From Lingula anatina (taxonomy: Eukaryota; Brachiopoda; Lingulata; Lingulida; Lingulidae), in contig NW_019775973.1 of assembly GCF_001039355.2 (NCBI RefSeq), positions 32,586-96,585 of the forward strand: a DNA stretch of 64,000 nucleotides, in the 5' to 3' direction. Below the pieces are notes generated by a model. That model was given only the letters and a program-made list of their open reading frames with translations. It made no database searches and was not told where the DNA came from. Below are positions 25,071 through 35,628 of this stretch, in pieces; positions within the stretch are counted from its first letter, which is position 1, and each line of letters starts with the position of its first letter. A program made the position numbers and the translations under genes.

Positions 25071-25539
25071 CATCTAACGACACATATACGTTCCCATCAA
25101 ATGTACCAAGTATTATCACAAAGTTCATCTGGTAGGGTATACCCCCACCCCCCATCCTTCCCCGTTGTTAAGTTATAAATTTCCTCGGTAATAGTATCTT
25201 GAAAGCATGCCGCTTGAAAGTCAACTTGCTATCTACATGTGAAAGTATCTTATTCGCGTTTTTTTCTGCCAAATCGAAACTTCCTCAGTACAAATGGGAT
25301 TTCTTATACTAATAAATATTTGTAGCGTTGCTCTACCTGACCCTGCAATTGGATTTGTTCTTTTATACCATTTCTTATTATTCAATTTATACATTCAATT
25401 TATTTCAAAGAGACTGGCCGGTCACTTAGGGCGCCTTGACCTCGTTTATTTCAGAAAGGAATTTCGACATATTAGTGATGATATGCAGTCTTTAAGGGCG
25501 GCAGGGGGAAAGGAAAGTATGTTTGTAGATTGTGCTGAC

Positions 25540-25690
25540 CAGGGCTCCGTAGCTCGCGAATTGCGAATAGCGATAACCTTTTATTTCGAGTCTTTTATAT
25601 GGGGCGAGTATGGGCGAGTTATGCGAGTTATGGAATCGAGACGCTTGCGCTCTGTCGCAATGCGCGATGCTTTCGAGTTACGGGGCCCTG
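25540..25690. mobile_element. CAGGGC-type MITE family T, copy 1
   Basis: It runs from CAGGGCTCCGTAGCTCG to TTTCGAGTTACGGGGCCCTG; the ends are inverted repeats. It sits at the same place in the 3' flank of A3 as the copy at 30602 sits after A4, so it predates that duplication. Confidence 0.7.
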
Positions 25691-25881
25691 AGAAATCTGA
25701 CTCTGGGACGTTATGAAATGCATTTGTGCCGTTACATGTATCTCTCGTCTATTTGGCACGAACAATATGAAAACCAAAGTAATGTGTTGCCGCTGCGCGT
25801 CACATAGCTGCTGACATAATACCCAGCTTAAGTTAATATTTTAAAAGGATACACTATCATTTCCGATATCGTATGATTTGC

Positions 25882-25995
25882 TCACGTGCGCAAGTGTCTC
25901 GATTCCATGGCCCCGTATCTCGAAATAGAATCGGTTATGGAGTCGAGACACTAACGCACGTGCGCAACATAGCGAACCTTTCGAGATACGGAGCC
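25882..25995. mobile_element. Fragment of MITE family T
   Basis: Contains CCCCGTATCTCGAAA and TTTCGAGATACGGAGCCC, plus an inner pair around GTGTCTCGA and TCGAGACAC. It abuts the full copy at 25996, so the two form a nested or tandem insertion inside the relic gene. Confidence 0.5.
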
Positions 25996-26141
25996 CAGGG
26001 CCCCGTAATTCGAAAGCATCGCGAATTGCTACCGAGCGCAAGCGTCTCGATTCCATATCTCGCCTATACTCGCTCCATATAACAGCCTCGAAATAAAAGG
26101 TGATATCGCTATTCGCGTTGCTTTCGAGTTACGGAGCCCTG
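25996..26141. mobile_element. CAGGGC-type MITE family T, copy 2 (inverted)
   Basis: CAGGGCCCCGTAATTCGAAAG at the left and CTTTCGAGTTACGGAGCCCTG at the right are near-perfect inverted repeats. The body is the reverse complement of the copies at 25540 and 30602. Confidence 0.7.
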
Positions 26142-26344
26142 TTTAAAAGGACAGATACAATTCTTTTATTATTATAAAAAAACAGCGGGACTACTTATCG
26201 TCTGCATTGCTAAAGAAAAAGGCTACACCAGCCAAAGCCGACACGTTACACGTGATTTTGTTTATCACCAATTTACATGTATTACAAATGTGACTAAGGC
26301 AGCGATGCTTTACAATTTCATTACATCTTTTATTTCAGCAACTC

Positions 26345-26696
26345 ACTGCCCCATAGCTGCTGACTTTAGAAATTATCTAGTCCTCTCTCGTTCACATTTG
26401 TTCTGCATCCTAACTCATTTACATTTTAAATTACTGTTAAAACCCTGACTTCTCTATCTCTCTACTCTACATTATCAGTAACATGTATACTTAATGATAA
26501 TGTACTGTACAAAGGATCGCTTGAAACTATAATGTACAACGGAATATATTTAAACAATTTTAATCCGTGTACAAAACATAAGGGTGTCATTTTAACCCCA
26601 ACGGATTCAATACATTTTGGCGTTTACTGTATAGTATGAACACACAAATATAAAAATAAACAAAAAATGTGACAAAATGTGCCTAGGAAAGCCTTC
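26345..26696. repeat. Array upstream block U1, copy 2
   Basis: Close to 31510-31865 and more diverged from 17463-17830. Homology is broken at 26697 by a Tc1-like insertion at a TA. Confidence 0.75.
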
Positions 26697-26698
26697 TA

Positions 26699-27186
26699 CA
26701 CTCTTGCCCAAAATGGTTGGTACACGGAAATTTTGGGATGCATATCGCCCTGTTTCTTTCATTATTATTAATATTACCAAATTAATACTGTTTATATTGT
26801 TAAATATGTGAAGCTGGAGGATTGGTAAAGTCAAGGAGAAACAACCAATGCAAATGTGAAAAAAGCGTTAATTTTTTGAGGGTTTTTTTTTTCTCATGCC
26901 CCCAAAGAGAGTACTTTTTTTACATAACAGTACCAAGTAAAAAATTAAACATAAATTTATACTGTGATTGACAATTAATATGAAATTAGGGGAAATTGTC
27001 AAGAAACATCTTCAGAGTTCATTACTAATCTCAATAGCGGGTATGCCCACCCCGAGCTTGGATAATGGCCGCCAGACGACGTGACATACTGCAAACTAGA
27101 GTAACAGCACTTTGAAGAGGAATTCTGGTCCATTCATCTTGAAGGGCATCTCGCAGTTCATCTAGATTTGCAGGGGGAGGATTCGG
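26699..27186 (-). mobile_element. 5'-truncated Tc1/mariner element
   Basis: A TA followed by CACTCTTGCCCAAAATGG at 26699 resembles a Tc1-type terminus. A transposase C-terminus lies inside on the minus strand. The flanking array sequence, block U1 to the left and ATTCTATTGCCAAAA to the right, is shared with the unit before A5, which has different sequence in between. Confidence 0.6.
27031..27180 (-). pseudogene. C-terminal fragment of a Tc1/mariner transposase
   Basis: The minus strand encodes 49 residues and a stop, including LQDEWTRIPLQSA, SMSRRLAAIIQARGG and a final HTRY. This is the typical C-terminus of Tc1-type DDE transposases (W..IP, S M..R, ARGG.T.Y). The catalytic domain upstream is missing, so this is a relic. 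Confidence 0.8.
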
Positions 27187-27304
27187 CTAGATTGGGATGT
27201 ACATGTTATTCTATTGCCAAAATAGAGCACTTTTACTTTGTGATGCCAAAAGACATCCGAATAAATATATATTTATACATACCTGGAGGATCATTAAACA
27301 AACT

Positions 27305-27946
27305 ACCTGTAGCAAAAGTTAATTTCATATTGCTGTAATTGCAAGCCTCCCCAAGTCTTGTTTGACTTCATGTACGACCCTTTAGAGATACATATTTATA
27401 TGATGCAAATTACTGTTTTCCTTCCTATACATGTACATTTAAATGATGCTATCAATGTTAAGCATCCGTCCAAAATTATACAGATTACAGATTAGTAAAA
27501 GGCAGTCCAATTTTATTGTTCAAAATTATACGAACTATTTAATCTACATATTCCTATCTCATTTCAAGCGACCAGTTTGGAGTGCCTGAAACTTATACGA
27601 TCTCTTTTAGATGCGGAAACATGATACATGTCGAATTTTATAACGAGTTTCCATTAAATTTCACACGTTGGCCTATTCCTGTTGGATCGCAATATGATTG
27701 ACTTCACATAGTAGTCTTGGTTGGAGTGGAAGTAGTAGCTCACATTAGTCAATATTGTATAGAACGGTCGTTGTCGCCAAGATGACGATTTATTCAAACA
27801 AACTTTCACACAGACAATCATGAAAAAATGCCAACAAGTTCCGAATTAGTCGTCCGTTCACGGAGTCTTCGTACCTAGGCTCTAGGAAGCAGTTTTATTA
27901 ACACTAAAGCTAGAAGGACGGGAAAACGAGGCAAAAACAGCGACAG
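27305..27946 (+). repeat. Array upstream block U2 and untranslated exon 1 of A4
   Basis: Close copy of 22466-23100. The first exon ends AAACAGCGACAG at 27946 with donor GTACTG and pairs with the acceptor ending at 28636 (690-bp intron). The usual TGA before the junction is CGA here, but no in-frame ATG precedes the main start before a TAG at 27911. Confidence 0.65.
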
Positions 27947-28316
27947 GTACTGTTGAAATGCTTGCGTTTGTACTTGGTGTAAAGGCTGTGTATTTAGGCT
28001 GTGTATTTAGCTCATTTTATTATTTTGGTTAAAAAATGGAGAACAAAATTTCAGCTTTATTTACGGGGGAGGGGGTTCATTTATACGCAGACTGTTATCA
28101 AATGTGTTTGTGAGTAACAGTGAGTAAAATTTCGTAACGACATACGAAAACAAACTATACTACGCATTTAGAAATAGGATTTCGGCCACAATGTTAGCGT
28201 TCGATGACGATATAAATAGATACCGGTAGTTCACATTATGGACACATCGGCAGATGTACCTGTACAGCGCTGCACTTTGCCACCGGTCGAATATCATTTT
28301 GGAAACATTTTCAAAA

Positions 28317-28318
<2 letters not shown>

Positions 28319-28378
<60 letters not shown>
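28319..28378. repeat. (TA)n microsatellite in the A4 first intron
   Basis: About 30 TA units. The same intron site in A3 (near 23486) has only about seven, so the array expanded or contracted after a very recent duplication or conversion. Confidence 0.9.
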
Positions 28379-28383
<5 letters not shown>

Positions 28384-28661
28384 ATTATAATTTTAAAAGT
28401 GTAAATACGCATTTTGCAAACACCGATTCAAAAACAATATTAAGTAAACCGTATGCTGTTTTAACACAAAGGTTTTAACAGAGAGAAATATCAATATTTA
28501 AAAAAGAATAAGAAATGAAATGATTAAAAATTATTGTTATATGAGGATAAAGCAGTGATATTTTCTTCAAACAACAGCTAATATACTGGTAGAAAACTAC
28601 TTAGTCATATATATGGTGTTCTATCTTATATTACAGTTTTTGGAGATTGCCGGATTTACTG

Positions 28662-28685
28662 ATGCTCAACTACCGAAGGTTATAA
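28662..28685 (+). promoter_or_regulatory. uORF overlapping the A4 start codon
   Basis: MLNYRRL then TAA, overlapping the main ATG by one base (TAATG), identical to A3. Confidence 0.6.
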
Positions 28686-29953
28686 TGACAACTAAGAGGT
28701 TTATATACATATGTCTGGCAACAATAGTGACTGGTTCTATGTTATGGTTTCTATGGATAAATCAAATCACTTCAGTGAACAACAACAGAAAACGCATTGA
28801 GGTCAAGACAGCCCCTCCTACTACAACAAGTAGGGTCGGCATCGGGCAAGATGACTTGCCGGAGTCCATAGATTTAACGCTGGAGATAAGGTATGCAGTT
28901 GTGCGACAGAGAAATTACAGGCGAACAACTGGCAAGCGATTTGTGTATCTCATTATGGGTCCAACCAAAAGGGTTATCAAAGGATTAGAAGAAACCAAGG
29001 AACGGGACGTTATTTGGATGACATTTGCAGATAAGTCAGGTGATATTTACGCCCCGGGGACATCCATCCATTCCGGTAGAAATGTGCTTCTTCAGCACGC
29101 GGTCACCTTAGCGGCCCAAATGAAAGATGGCGGTTATCTTTACTATATAATAATGGACGATGACTTGGAGCTTTCGGTTAGGTCGGATGGGCAGGTCAAT
29201 TGGAAAGTTTGGTCCAAGATGGCATCGGACCCTTATCAGAGGTTCGAGGAGTTTCTTATGTATTACCAACCTGCTGTGGGTTATGTACGTTACCAAGATA
29301 TGAGACAGTTTGTCAATAAAAAACTACCCGTAAACTTGAACTGGGATTTCGACGAGTGTTTTAGTGCTTTTCACAAGGATACACTATCATTTTTGCTACC
29401 GTATGATTTGCACCTAGACTATGAATCTTGGTGGTATGGCGGCTGGATTACTCGTCAGTTGATCTCCATGCTATATCACAGCTATCGCATGCAGTGCAAC
29501 TCGCTGCATGTTACAAATTCTTTATCAAATAGACCTGTTTCAAAGGACAGATATAAGAAATATGTGGATTTTGAAAAGCCGCGGGACTACATCTCATCTG
29601 CCTTGCTGACGAAAACCAAGACCAGCCCATCCAAGCCAAACATATTAATCAAGACTCTATTGAAAGGAACCACTTCGCTCGGAAGTCCAGGTACCTTACA
29701 GCCTGGCTTTAACATCAAGATTCCTGGCAAACCGAAACGAAAGGGTAACCATTCGTATCTTGTGACGCCCGATTTTATCCTTCAACACTGGGACCCTACC
29801 CATCCCATGATTAAAAGGAAATTAGAATGGTTGCAAAAACCAGAAATACAGAAAATTCTCGGACTAGATAATCGTCGTCTGCAGCCTTTTACACCTGACA
29901 CTTTGTACTGCACCGCACCGAATAATTTTTCATTGAACAATGACATCAAATGA
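28685..29953 (+). CDS. Array gene A4: putative type II membrane glycosyltransferase-like protein
   Basis: Single-exon coding region of 422 residues, nearly identical to A3 along its length and in the adjoining intron. It starts MTTKRF after the acceptor ending at 28636; the ATG at 28613 is intronic. It has an N-terminal anchor, a stem and Asp 158-160 in IIMDDDLELS, with all family motifs through LYCTAPN. The last residues differ: a deletion of about 7 bp shifts the frame in the final codons, so the protein ends FSLNNDIK instead of FSLTIEK or FSLTIGQ. AATAAA lies 60 bp after the stop. Glycosyltransferase function is inferred from topology and the Asp motif only. Confidence 0.82.
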   Translation: MTTKRFIYICLATIVTGSMLWFLWINQITSVNNNRKRIEVKTAPPTTTSRVGIGQDDLPESIDLTLEIRYAVVRQRNYRRTTGKRFVYLIMGPTKRVIKGLEETKERDVIWMTFADKSGDIYAPGTSIHSGRNVLLQHAVTLAAQMKDGGYLYYIIMDDDLELSVRSDGQVNWKVWSKMASDPYQRFEEFLMYYQPAVGYVRYQDMRQFVNKKLPVNLNWDFDECFSAFHKDTLSFLLPYDLHLDYESWWYGGWITRQLISMLYHSYRMQCNSLHVTNSLSNRPVSKDRYKKYVDFEKPRDYISSALLTKTKTSPSKPNILIKTLLKGTTSLGSPGTLQPGFNIKIPGKPKRKGNHSYLVTPDFILQHWDPTHPMIKRKLEWLQKPEIQKILGLDNRRLQPFTPDTLYCTAPNNFSLNNDIK

Positions 29954-30013
29954 CACATATACGTACCCATCACTGGACTTTCAAATAACTTCAACTGTAA
30001 AGTTTATTCTTTG

Positions 30014-30019
30014 AATAAA
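30014..30019 (+). terminator. Polyadenylation signal of A4 (AATAAA)
   Basis: AATAAA at the conserved distance after the stop, followed by the TTTTGTCAAAAATTG stretch also seen after A5 and A6. Confidence 0.6.
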
Positions 30020-30601
30020 TATCTTTTGTCAAAAATTGTTTGATTCAATGCCATCGTCCGTAGATAGAACATGCTTTATCTGTACGTGTGTTATATGATT
30101 ATTTTGCGTTCGTGCAGAAAAGGTACTGAGTATTTTTTGTATTTGTAGATAGTTATTCATACCCTAATTACAAAAGCTGTGTATAAGTCAGAAAAAAAAT
30201 CGCCGCCGAGAAAAAAACCTTTTCCTATTGTAGGCTTTAAATTTTTGACTTATAATATATGTACATTTAAAAAATTGTACCAAGTATTATCACAACGTTC
30301 ATCTGGTGGGTTTACCCCCCCCCCCAATCCTCCCCCGTTGTTAAGTTATAAATTTCCTCTGTAATATTATCCTGAAAGCATGCCTTATTCGCGTTTTGTT
30401 CTGTCAAATCGAAATTTCCTCAGTACAAAAGGGATTTCTTATGCTCATAAATATTTGTAGCGTTTTTCTACCTGACCCTGCAATTGGATTTGTTCTTTTA
30501 TGCCATTTCTTATTATTCAATTTCTTTCAAAAAGACATAATGTCCTTGTATTTTAGTTGTGATATGCGGGAAAGGAAAGTATGTTTGTAGATAGTGCTGA
30601 C

Positions 30602-30753
30602 CAGGGCTCCGTAACTCGAAAGCATCGCGAATTGCGAATAGCGATATCACCTTTAATTTCGAGGCTCTTATATGGGGCGAGTATGGGCGAGTTGTGGAAT
30701 CGAGACGCTTGCGCTCTGTCGCAATGCGCAATACTTTCGAGTTACGGGCCCTG
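30602..30753. mobile_element. CAGGGC-type MITE family T, copy 3
   Basis: Best copy of the family, with CAGGGCTCCGTAACTCGAAAG and CTTTCGAGTTACGGGCCCTG as inverted ends. It occupies the site matching 25540 in the previous unit. Confidence 0.75.
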
Positions 30754-30911
30754 AGAAATCTGACTCTGGGACATTTTGAAACGCGTTTGTGACGTTACAT
30801 GTACAGGTACATGTATCTCTCGTCTATGTGACACGAAAAATATGAAAATCAAAGCACTGTGTAGCCTCTGCGCGCAACATGGCAACTGACATACATGTAA
30901 TTCCCGGCTGT

Positions 30912-31415
30912 CAGGATGCACTATCATTTCCGATATCGTATGATTTGCACCTAGATTATACATTTTCGTAAAGCACGGGCACCGTGCGATGAAATTGTCC
31001 GTACGATATTTTTTAATCACAAGGAGCTACGGGAAACGCCGAGTATGTCTACATTACATGGCCTTAAATCCGTACGATTCCGTGCGATTTTGCACGGCCA
31101 CCGTCTACCTCCGCTCAGACGCCTTACGAAAAGGCCATTACAAGCAGCATACGTGCACCGTACGGGCATCGCATTTCAAATTTAATCTAGGCTTAAATTG
31201 GCGCCTGGATGACTCGTCAGTTAATTTCGATGCTGTATCACAGCTATCGCATTCAGTGCAAATCGACAATACACAATCGACCTGTTTGAAAGGACAGATA
31301 TAAGACGAATTTTTTATTGTGAAAAAAAAAAAAAAACGCGGGACTGCATTGCTAAAGAAAAAAGCCAGACCAGCCAAGGCCGACACGTCACTGAAAGGAA
31401 CGTCCGCGCGCATAA
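30912..31415 (+). pseudogene. Array gene relic between A4 and A5
   Basis: Family coding sequence at 30912-30960 (CTATCATTT...GATTTGCACCTAGATTA) and 31199-31415 (a GCCTGGATGACTCGTCAG segment through the CNS, RPVSKDRY and KGTS regions). Stops and frameshifts break it, and a 238-bp GC-rich insert splits it. The GCCTGGATGACTCG wording is closest to A1. Homologous to the relic at 25843. Confidence 0.7.
30961..31198. mobile_element. GC-rich insertion in the relic gene
   Basis: It interrupts family homology. It is rich in self-complementary CGTACG and GCACGG motifs, unlike the AT-rich flanks. No clear termini or target duplication were found, so it is called only as probable mobile DNA. Confidence 0.4.
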
Positions 31416-31509
31416 GTACAGTGATTTTGTTTATCACCAATTAACATGTATTACAAATGTAACTGAGGCAGCGAGGCTTTACAATTTCACTACATCTTTC
31501 ATTTCAGCA

Positions 31510-31865
31510 ACTCACTGCCCCATAGCTGCTGACAATAGAAATTCTCTAGTCCTCTCTCGTTCACATTTGTTCTGCATCCTAACTCATTTACATTTTAAAT
31601 TACTGTTAAAACCCCGACTTCTCTATCTTTTCTATTCTATCAGTAACATGTATACTTAATGATAATGTACTGTACAAAGGATCGCTTGAAACTATAATGT
31701 ACAACGGAATATATTTAAACAATTTTAATCCATGTACATATCATAAAGGTGTCAATTTAACCCTAGGTCACGGATTCGATACATTTTGCGTAAAGTGTAT
31801 AGTATGGACGCACAAATATAAAAGATAGACAAAACTGACAATATGTGCCTCGTAAAGCCTTCAAT
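31510..31865. repeat. Array upstream block U1, copy 3
   Basis: Matches 26345-26696 closely and continues a little further, since it lacks the Tc1 insertion. Confidence 0.75.
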
Positions 31866-31999
31866 TAACGACACTGGGCAAATCTTATATCAATTACTCC
31901 TACATGAGAGAAAGACACTATTTTATAGAATAAGAAATATGTCTTAAATACGAAACTTACATGTACATTTACTAGTAGCAACTGGCAAATGTTGGGGTC

Positions 32000-32175
32000 C
32001 AGGCCCGTGGCCAGAATTTTCAAAAGGGAGGTTCTTTTTCTGAAAAAGTGGACCTTTTACCATGAAACGTTCACGTACCTACATAAAATTTTACCCAGAG
32101 GAGACCTTTTCCTGGCAAAAGGGGGGTTCTTTCGAACCCTCCGAACCCCCCCCTCCCCCCCGGCTACGGGACCTG
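32000..32175. mobile_element. CAGG-type MITE family S, copy 2
   Basis: Starts CAGGCCCGTGGC and ends GGCTACGGGACCTG. GGGTC directly flanks both ends, a 5-bp target duplication. The body matches the copy at 18099. Confidence 0.75.
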
Positions 32176-32564
32176 GGGTCTCAACTTCAGACTTTTCACT
32201 AGGTATTTAAATCACCGGCATAGACAGGTCACCTGTTATATTAAAGTATCATGCGACTAGGAATTGTCTCAGTTCCTTGTTAAACCTCTTGCACATATGG
32301 GATGGGAATTATGTATTTTTATTTCAGATATGTACAATGCAAATGACAATAAGTATCTATCTCAAGTTAAAGAATATTGGAGCGTTGCTTTATTATCCAT
32401 ACCTCTAAACTGTCTCTAACCATGCTCACGGGCCTCGACTAGATCGGAATGTACTTATTATTCTATTGCCAAAACAGAGCATTTTTACTTTGTGATGCCA
32501 AAAGACATCTGAATAAATATATATTTATACATACATATATACCCGGGGGATCATCAAACAAACT

Positions 32565-33219
32565 ACCTGTAGCAAAAGATAATTTCATATTGCTGTAATT
32601 GCAAATACTCCCCAAGTCTTGTTTGACTTCATGTACGACCCTTTAGAGATACATATTTATATGATGCAAATTACTGTTTCCTTCCTTTACATGTACATTT
32701 AAATGATGCTATCAATGTTAAGCATCTGTCCAAAATTATACAGATAACAGATTAGTAAATGGCAGGCCAATTTTATTGTTCAAAATTATACGATCTATTT
32801 AATCTATATATTCATTTTTCATTTCAAGGGACCAATTTGTAGTGCCTGAAACTGATACGATCTCTTTTAGATGCGGAAACCTGATACATATCGCATTTTA
32901 ATGAGTTTCCATTAAATTTCACCCGCTGACCTATTCTTGTTGGATCACATTATGATTGACTTCACATAGTAGTCTTGGTTGGAGTGGAGATAGTGGCTCA
33001 CATTAGTCAATATTTTATGTAACGGTCGTTGCCGCCCAAAGGACGATTCATTCAAACAAACAAACAAACAAACAAACAGACAGACAGACAATCAGAAACA
33101 ATGCCACCTAGTTCTGAATTCGTCGTCCGTTCATGGAGCCTTCGTACCTAGGCTCTAGGAAGCAGTTTTACGAGCACTACCGCTAGAAGGACGGAAAAAG
33201 GAGGCGCAAACGGTGACAG
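32565..33219 (+). repeat. Array upstream block U2 and untranslated exon 1 of A5
   Basis: Homologous to the blocks before A3 and A4, with a CAAA/CAGA repeat at 33052-33092. The first exon ends AAACGGTGACAG at 33219 with donor GTAAAG. The partner acceptor ends at 33817 (598-bp intron). Confidence 0.65.
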
Positions 33220-33842
33220 GTAAAGTTGAAATGCTTTTCTTTTTGTACTTGGTGTTAATTTAACACCCGTAAACGCTGTGTATTAAGGTCATTTTATTAT
33301 TTTGGTTAAAAAATGGAACGAAATTCCAGCTTTATTTACGGTGGAGGGGGCTCGTTAATGTGAAGGTGTTATCAAATATGCTTGTGAGTAACAGTGAGTA
33401 AAACTTCTTAAAGGCATACGAAAACAAACTATACTTCGCATTTAGAAATAGGAATTTGGACACAATGGTAGTATTCGATGACGATGCTAATAGATACCGT
33501 TAGTTCACATTATGGACACAACGGTTGATGTACTTGTACAGCGCTGGACTTTGCATTCATATCAAAACGATACATACATGAACAGATACAATTATAAAAG
33601 CGTAAACCACCGATTCAAAAAAACAATATTTAGTAAACTGTATGCTATGCTTTTCAAACACATTGGTTTTATTGGAATATGGAATATTTTAAAAGGAATG
33701 AGGAATATAATTATTCAAAATTATTGCCATATAAGGATAAAGCAGTGATTTTTCTTTACTCAACAGCTAAGAGAAATTTTCTTAGTCATATATATGGTGT
33801 TTAATCTTATATTACAGCTTTTGGAGATTGCCGGATTTACTG

Positions 33843-33866
33843 ATGCTCAACTACCGAAGGTTATGA
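33843..33866 (+). promoter_or_regulatory. uORF overlapping the A5 start codon
   Basis: MLNYRRL then TGA. The stop overlaps the main ATG at 33863 (ATGA). Confidence 0.6.
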
Positions 33867-35134
33867 TGACAACCAAGAGGTTTATACACGTTTGTCTGTC
33901 AACAATAGTCACTATTTCTGTGTTGTGGTTTCTATGGATAGATAAAATCACTTTAGTGAACAACAACAGAAAGGACATTGGCGTCAAGGCAGACCCTCCA
34001 ACTACAACAAGTAGGGTCGGCATCGGGCACGATGACTTGCCGGAGTCCATAAATTTATTGTTGGAGCTAAGGTATGCAGTTGTGCGACAGAGAAATTACA
34101 GTCTGACAACTGGGAAGCGATTTGTGTATCTCATTATGGGCCCAACTAAGCGGGTCATCAAAGGATTAGAAGAAACCAAGAAACGGGACGTCATTTGGAT
34201 GACGTTTGAAGATAAGACAGGTGACATTTACGCCCCGGGCACATCCCACAATTCTGGGAGAAATGTACTTCTTAATCACGCGGTTAACTTAGCGGCCCAA
34301 ATGAAAGACGGCGGTTATCTCTATTATATATTTATGGACGATGACTTGGAGCTTTCGGTTAGGTCGGATGGGTGGGTCAATTGGAAAGTTTGGTCCAAGA
34401 TGGCATCGGACCCTTATCAGAGGTTTGAGGAGTTTCTTATGTATTATCAACCTGCTGTAGGTTACGTACGTTACCGAGATATGGGTAGACAGTTTGTCAA
34501 TAAAAAACTGCCCGTAAACTTAAACTGGGATTTCGACGAGTGTTTTAGTGCTTTTCACAAGGATACACTATCATTTTTGTTACCGTATGACTTGCACCTA
34601 GACTATGAATCTTGGTGGTATGGAGGCTGGATAATCCGTCAGTTGATCTCTATGCTGTATCACAGCTATCGCATGCAGTGCAACTCGCTGCATGTTACGA
34701 ATCGCATATCAAATAGACCTGTTTCACAGGACAGATACAAGAAATGTTTGGATTATGAAAAAACGCGGGACTACATCTCATCTGCTTTACTGACGCAAAC
34801 CAAGACTAGTCCACCCAAGCCCAACTCATTAATTGGCGCACTCCTAAAAGGAACATCTTCTCTCGGAAATGGAGGTACCTTACAGCCGGGCTATAACATC
34901 AAAATTCCCGGCCGACCGAAACGAAAGGGCCACCATTCGTATCTCGTAACGCAGAATTTTATTGCTCAGCACTTTGACCCTACCCATCCAATGATAAGAA
35001 GGAAATTAAATTGGTTGCAAAAACCAGAAATACAGAAAATTCTCAAACTAGGTAACCGCCGTCTGCAGCCTTTTACACCTGACTCTTTGTACTGCTCCGC
35101 ACCGCATAATTTTTCACTGACTATTGGACAGTGA
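33863..35134 (+). CDS. Array gene A5: putative type II membrane glycosyltransferase-like protein
   Basis: Single-exon coding region of 423 residues, start MMTTKRFIHV, after the acceptor ending at 33817. The anchor is at about residues 10-26 and Asp 159-161 lie in IFMDDDLELS. The WWYGGWI, QCNS and LYCSAPH regions are conserved. Toward the C-terminus it departs from its siblings: GHHSYLVTQNFIAQHFDPTH replaces the usual GNHSYLVTPDFILQHWDPTH, so the shared NHS sequon is lost, and KLGNRR replaces GLDNRR. This may be relaxed constraint or a changed acceptor preference. It is open throughout and has AATAAA 82 bp downstream. Activity is inferred. Confidence 0.82.
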   Translation: MMTTKRFIHVCLSTIVTISVLWFLWIDKITLVNNNRKDIGVKADPPTTTSRVGIGHDDLPESINLLLELRYAVVRQRNYSLTTGKRFVYLIMGPTKRVIKGLEETKKRDVIWMTFEDKTGDIYAPGTSHNSGRNVLLNHAVNLAAQMKDGGYLYYIFMDDDLELSVRSDGWVNWKVWSKMASDPYQRFEEFLMYYQPAVGYVRYRDMGRQFVNKKLPVNLNWDFDECFSAFHKDTLSFLLPYDLHLDYESWWYGGWIIRQLISMLYHSYRMQCNSLHVTNRISNRPVSQDRYKKCLDYEKTRDYISSALLTQTKTSPPKPNSLIGALLKGTSSLGNGGTLQPGYNIKIPGRPKRKGHHSYLVTQNFIAQHFDPTHPMIRRKLNWLQKPEIQKILKLGNRRLQPFTPDSLYCSAPHNFSLTIGQ

Positions 35135-35215
35135 CATCAAATGATTAAAAAAACGTACGCATCAATGGACTTTCAAATGACTTCTGCTTCAAAGTTAATT
35201 CTTTTAATAAATGTC

Positions 35216-35221
35216 TTTCTT
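35216..35221 (+). terminator. Polyadenylation signal of A5 (AATAAA)
   Basis: AATAAA in the conserved TTTAATAAATGTCTTTCTTG context after the stop. Confidence 0.6.
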
Positions 35222-35628
35222 GTCAAAATTATATATTTTGTTTCAATGTCATCTTTCGTAGGACAGAACATGCTATATATGTACATGTATTATGTGATTA
35301 TTTTGCGTAATGCAGAAAGAATATATTTCTATTTTAAGGTAATTATTTATACCCTTATTACAAAAGGGTGCCATTAAAAAATCACAAAAAAATTCACCGC
35401 CCAGAAAATAAAAAATTCCTTTTGCACGCCTTAAAACAGTGGCTTACAAATCAGTTTATTTAAAATGACGTACCAAGTATTACCACAACGTTCGTCAGGT
35501 AGGGGTAAACCCCCCTTCCCCAGTTGTTAAAGTTATAAATTCCCTAGGTAATTGTCCGTTTCACTATCAGATTTCACTTGTCGATTTTTTTTTTTTTTTT
35601 TTTTTTTTTTTGGGGGGGGGGGGGGGTT

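Larger units (their letters stand above)
25843..26250 (+). pseudogene. Array gene relic between A3 and A4
   Basis: The stretch at 25843-25881 matches the family's HKDTLSF...PYDL coding region. Homology resumes at 26142 (family CDS from the RPVSKDRY region to about KASPAKA), with in-frame stops and an AT-rich expansion. MITE sequence separates the two parts. The equivalent relic lies before A5 at 30912. It appears to be an old dead copy carried along in the duplicated unit. Confidence 0.65.
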
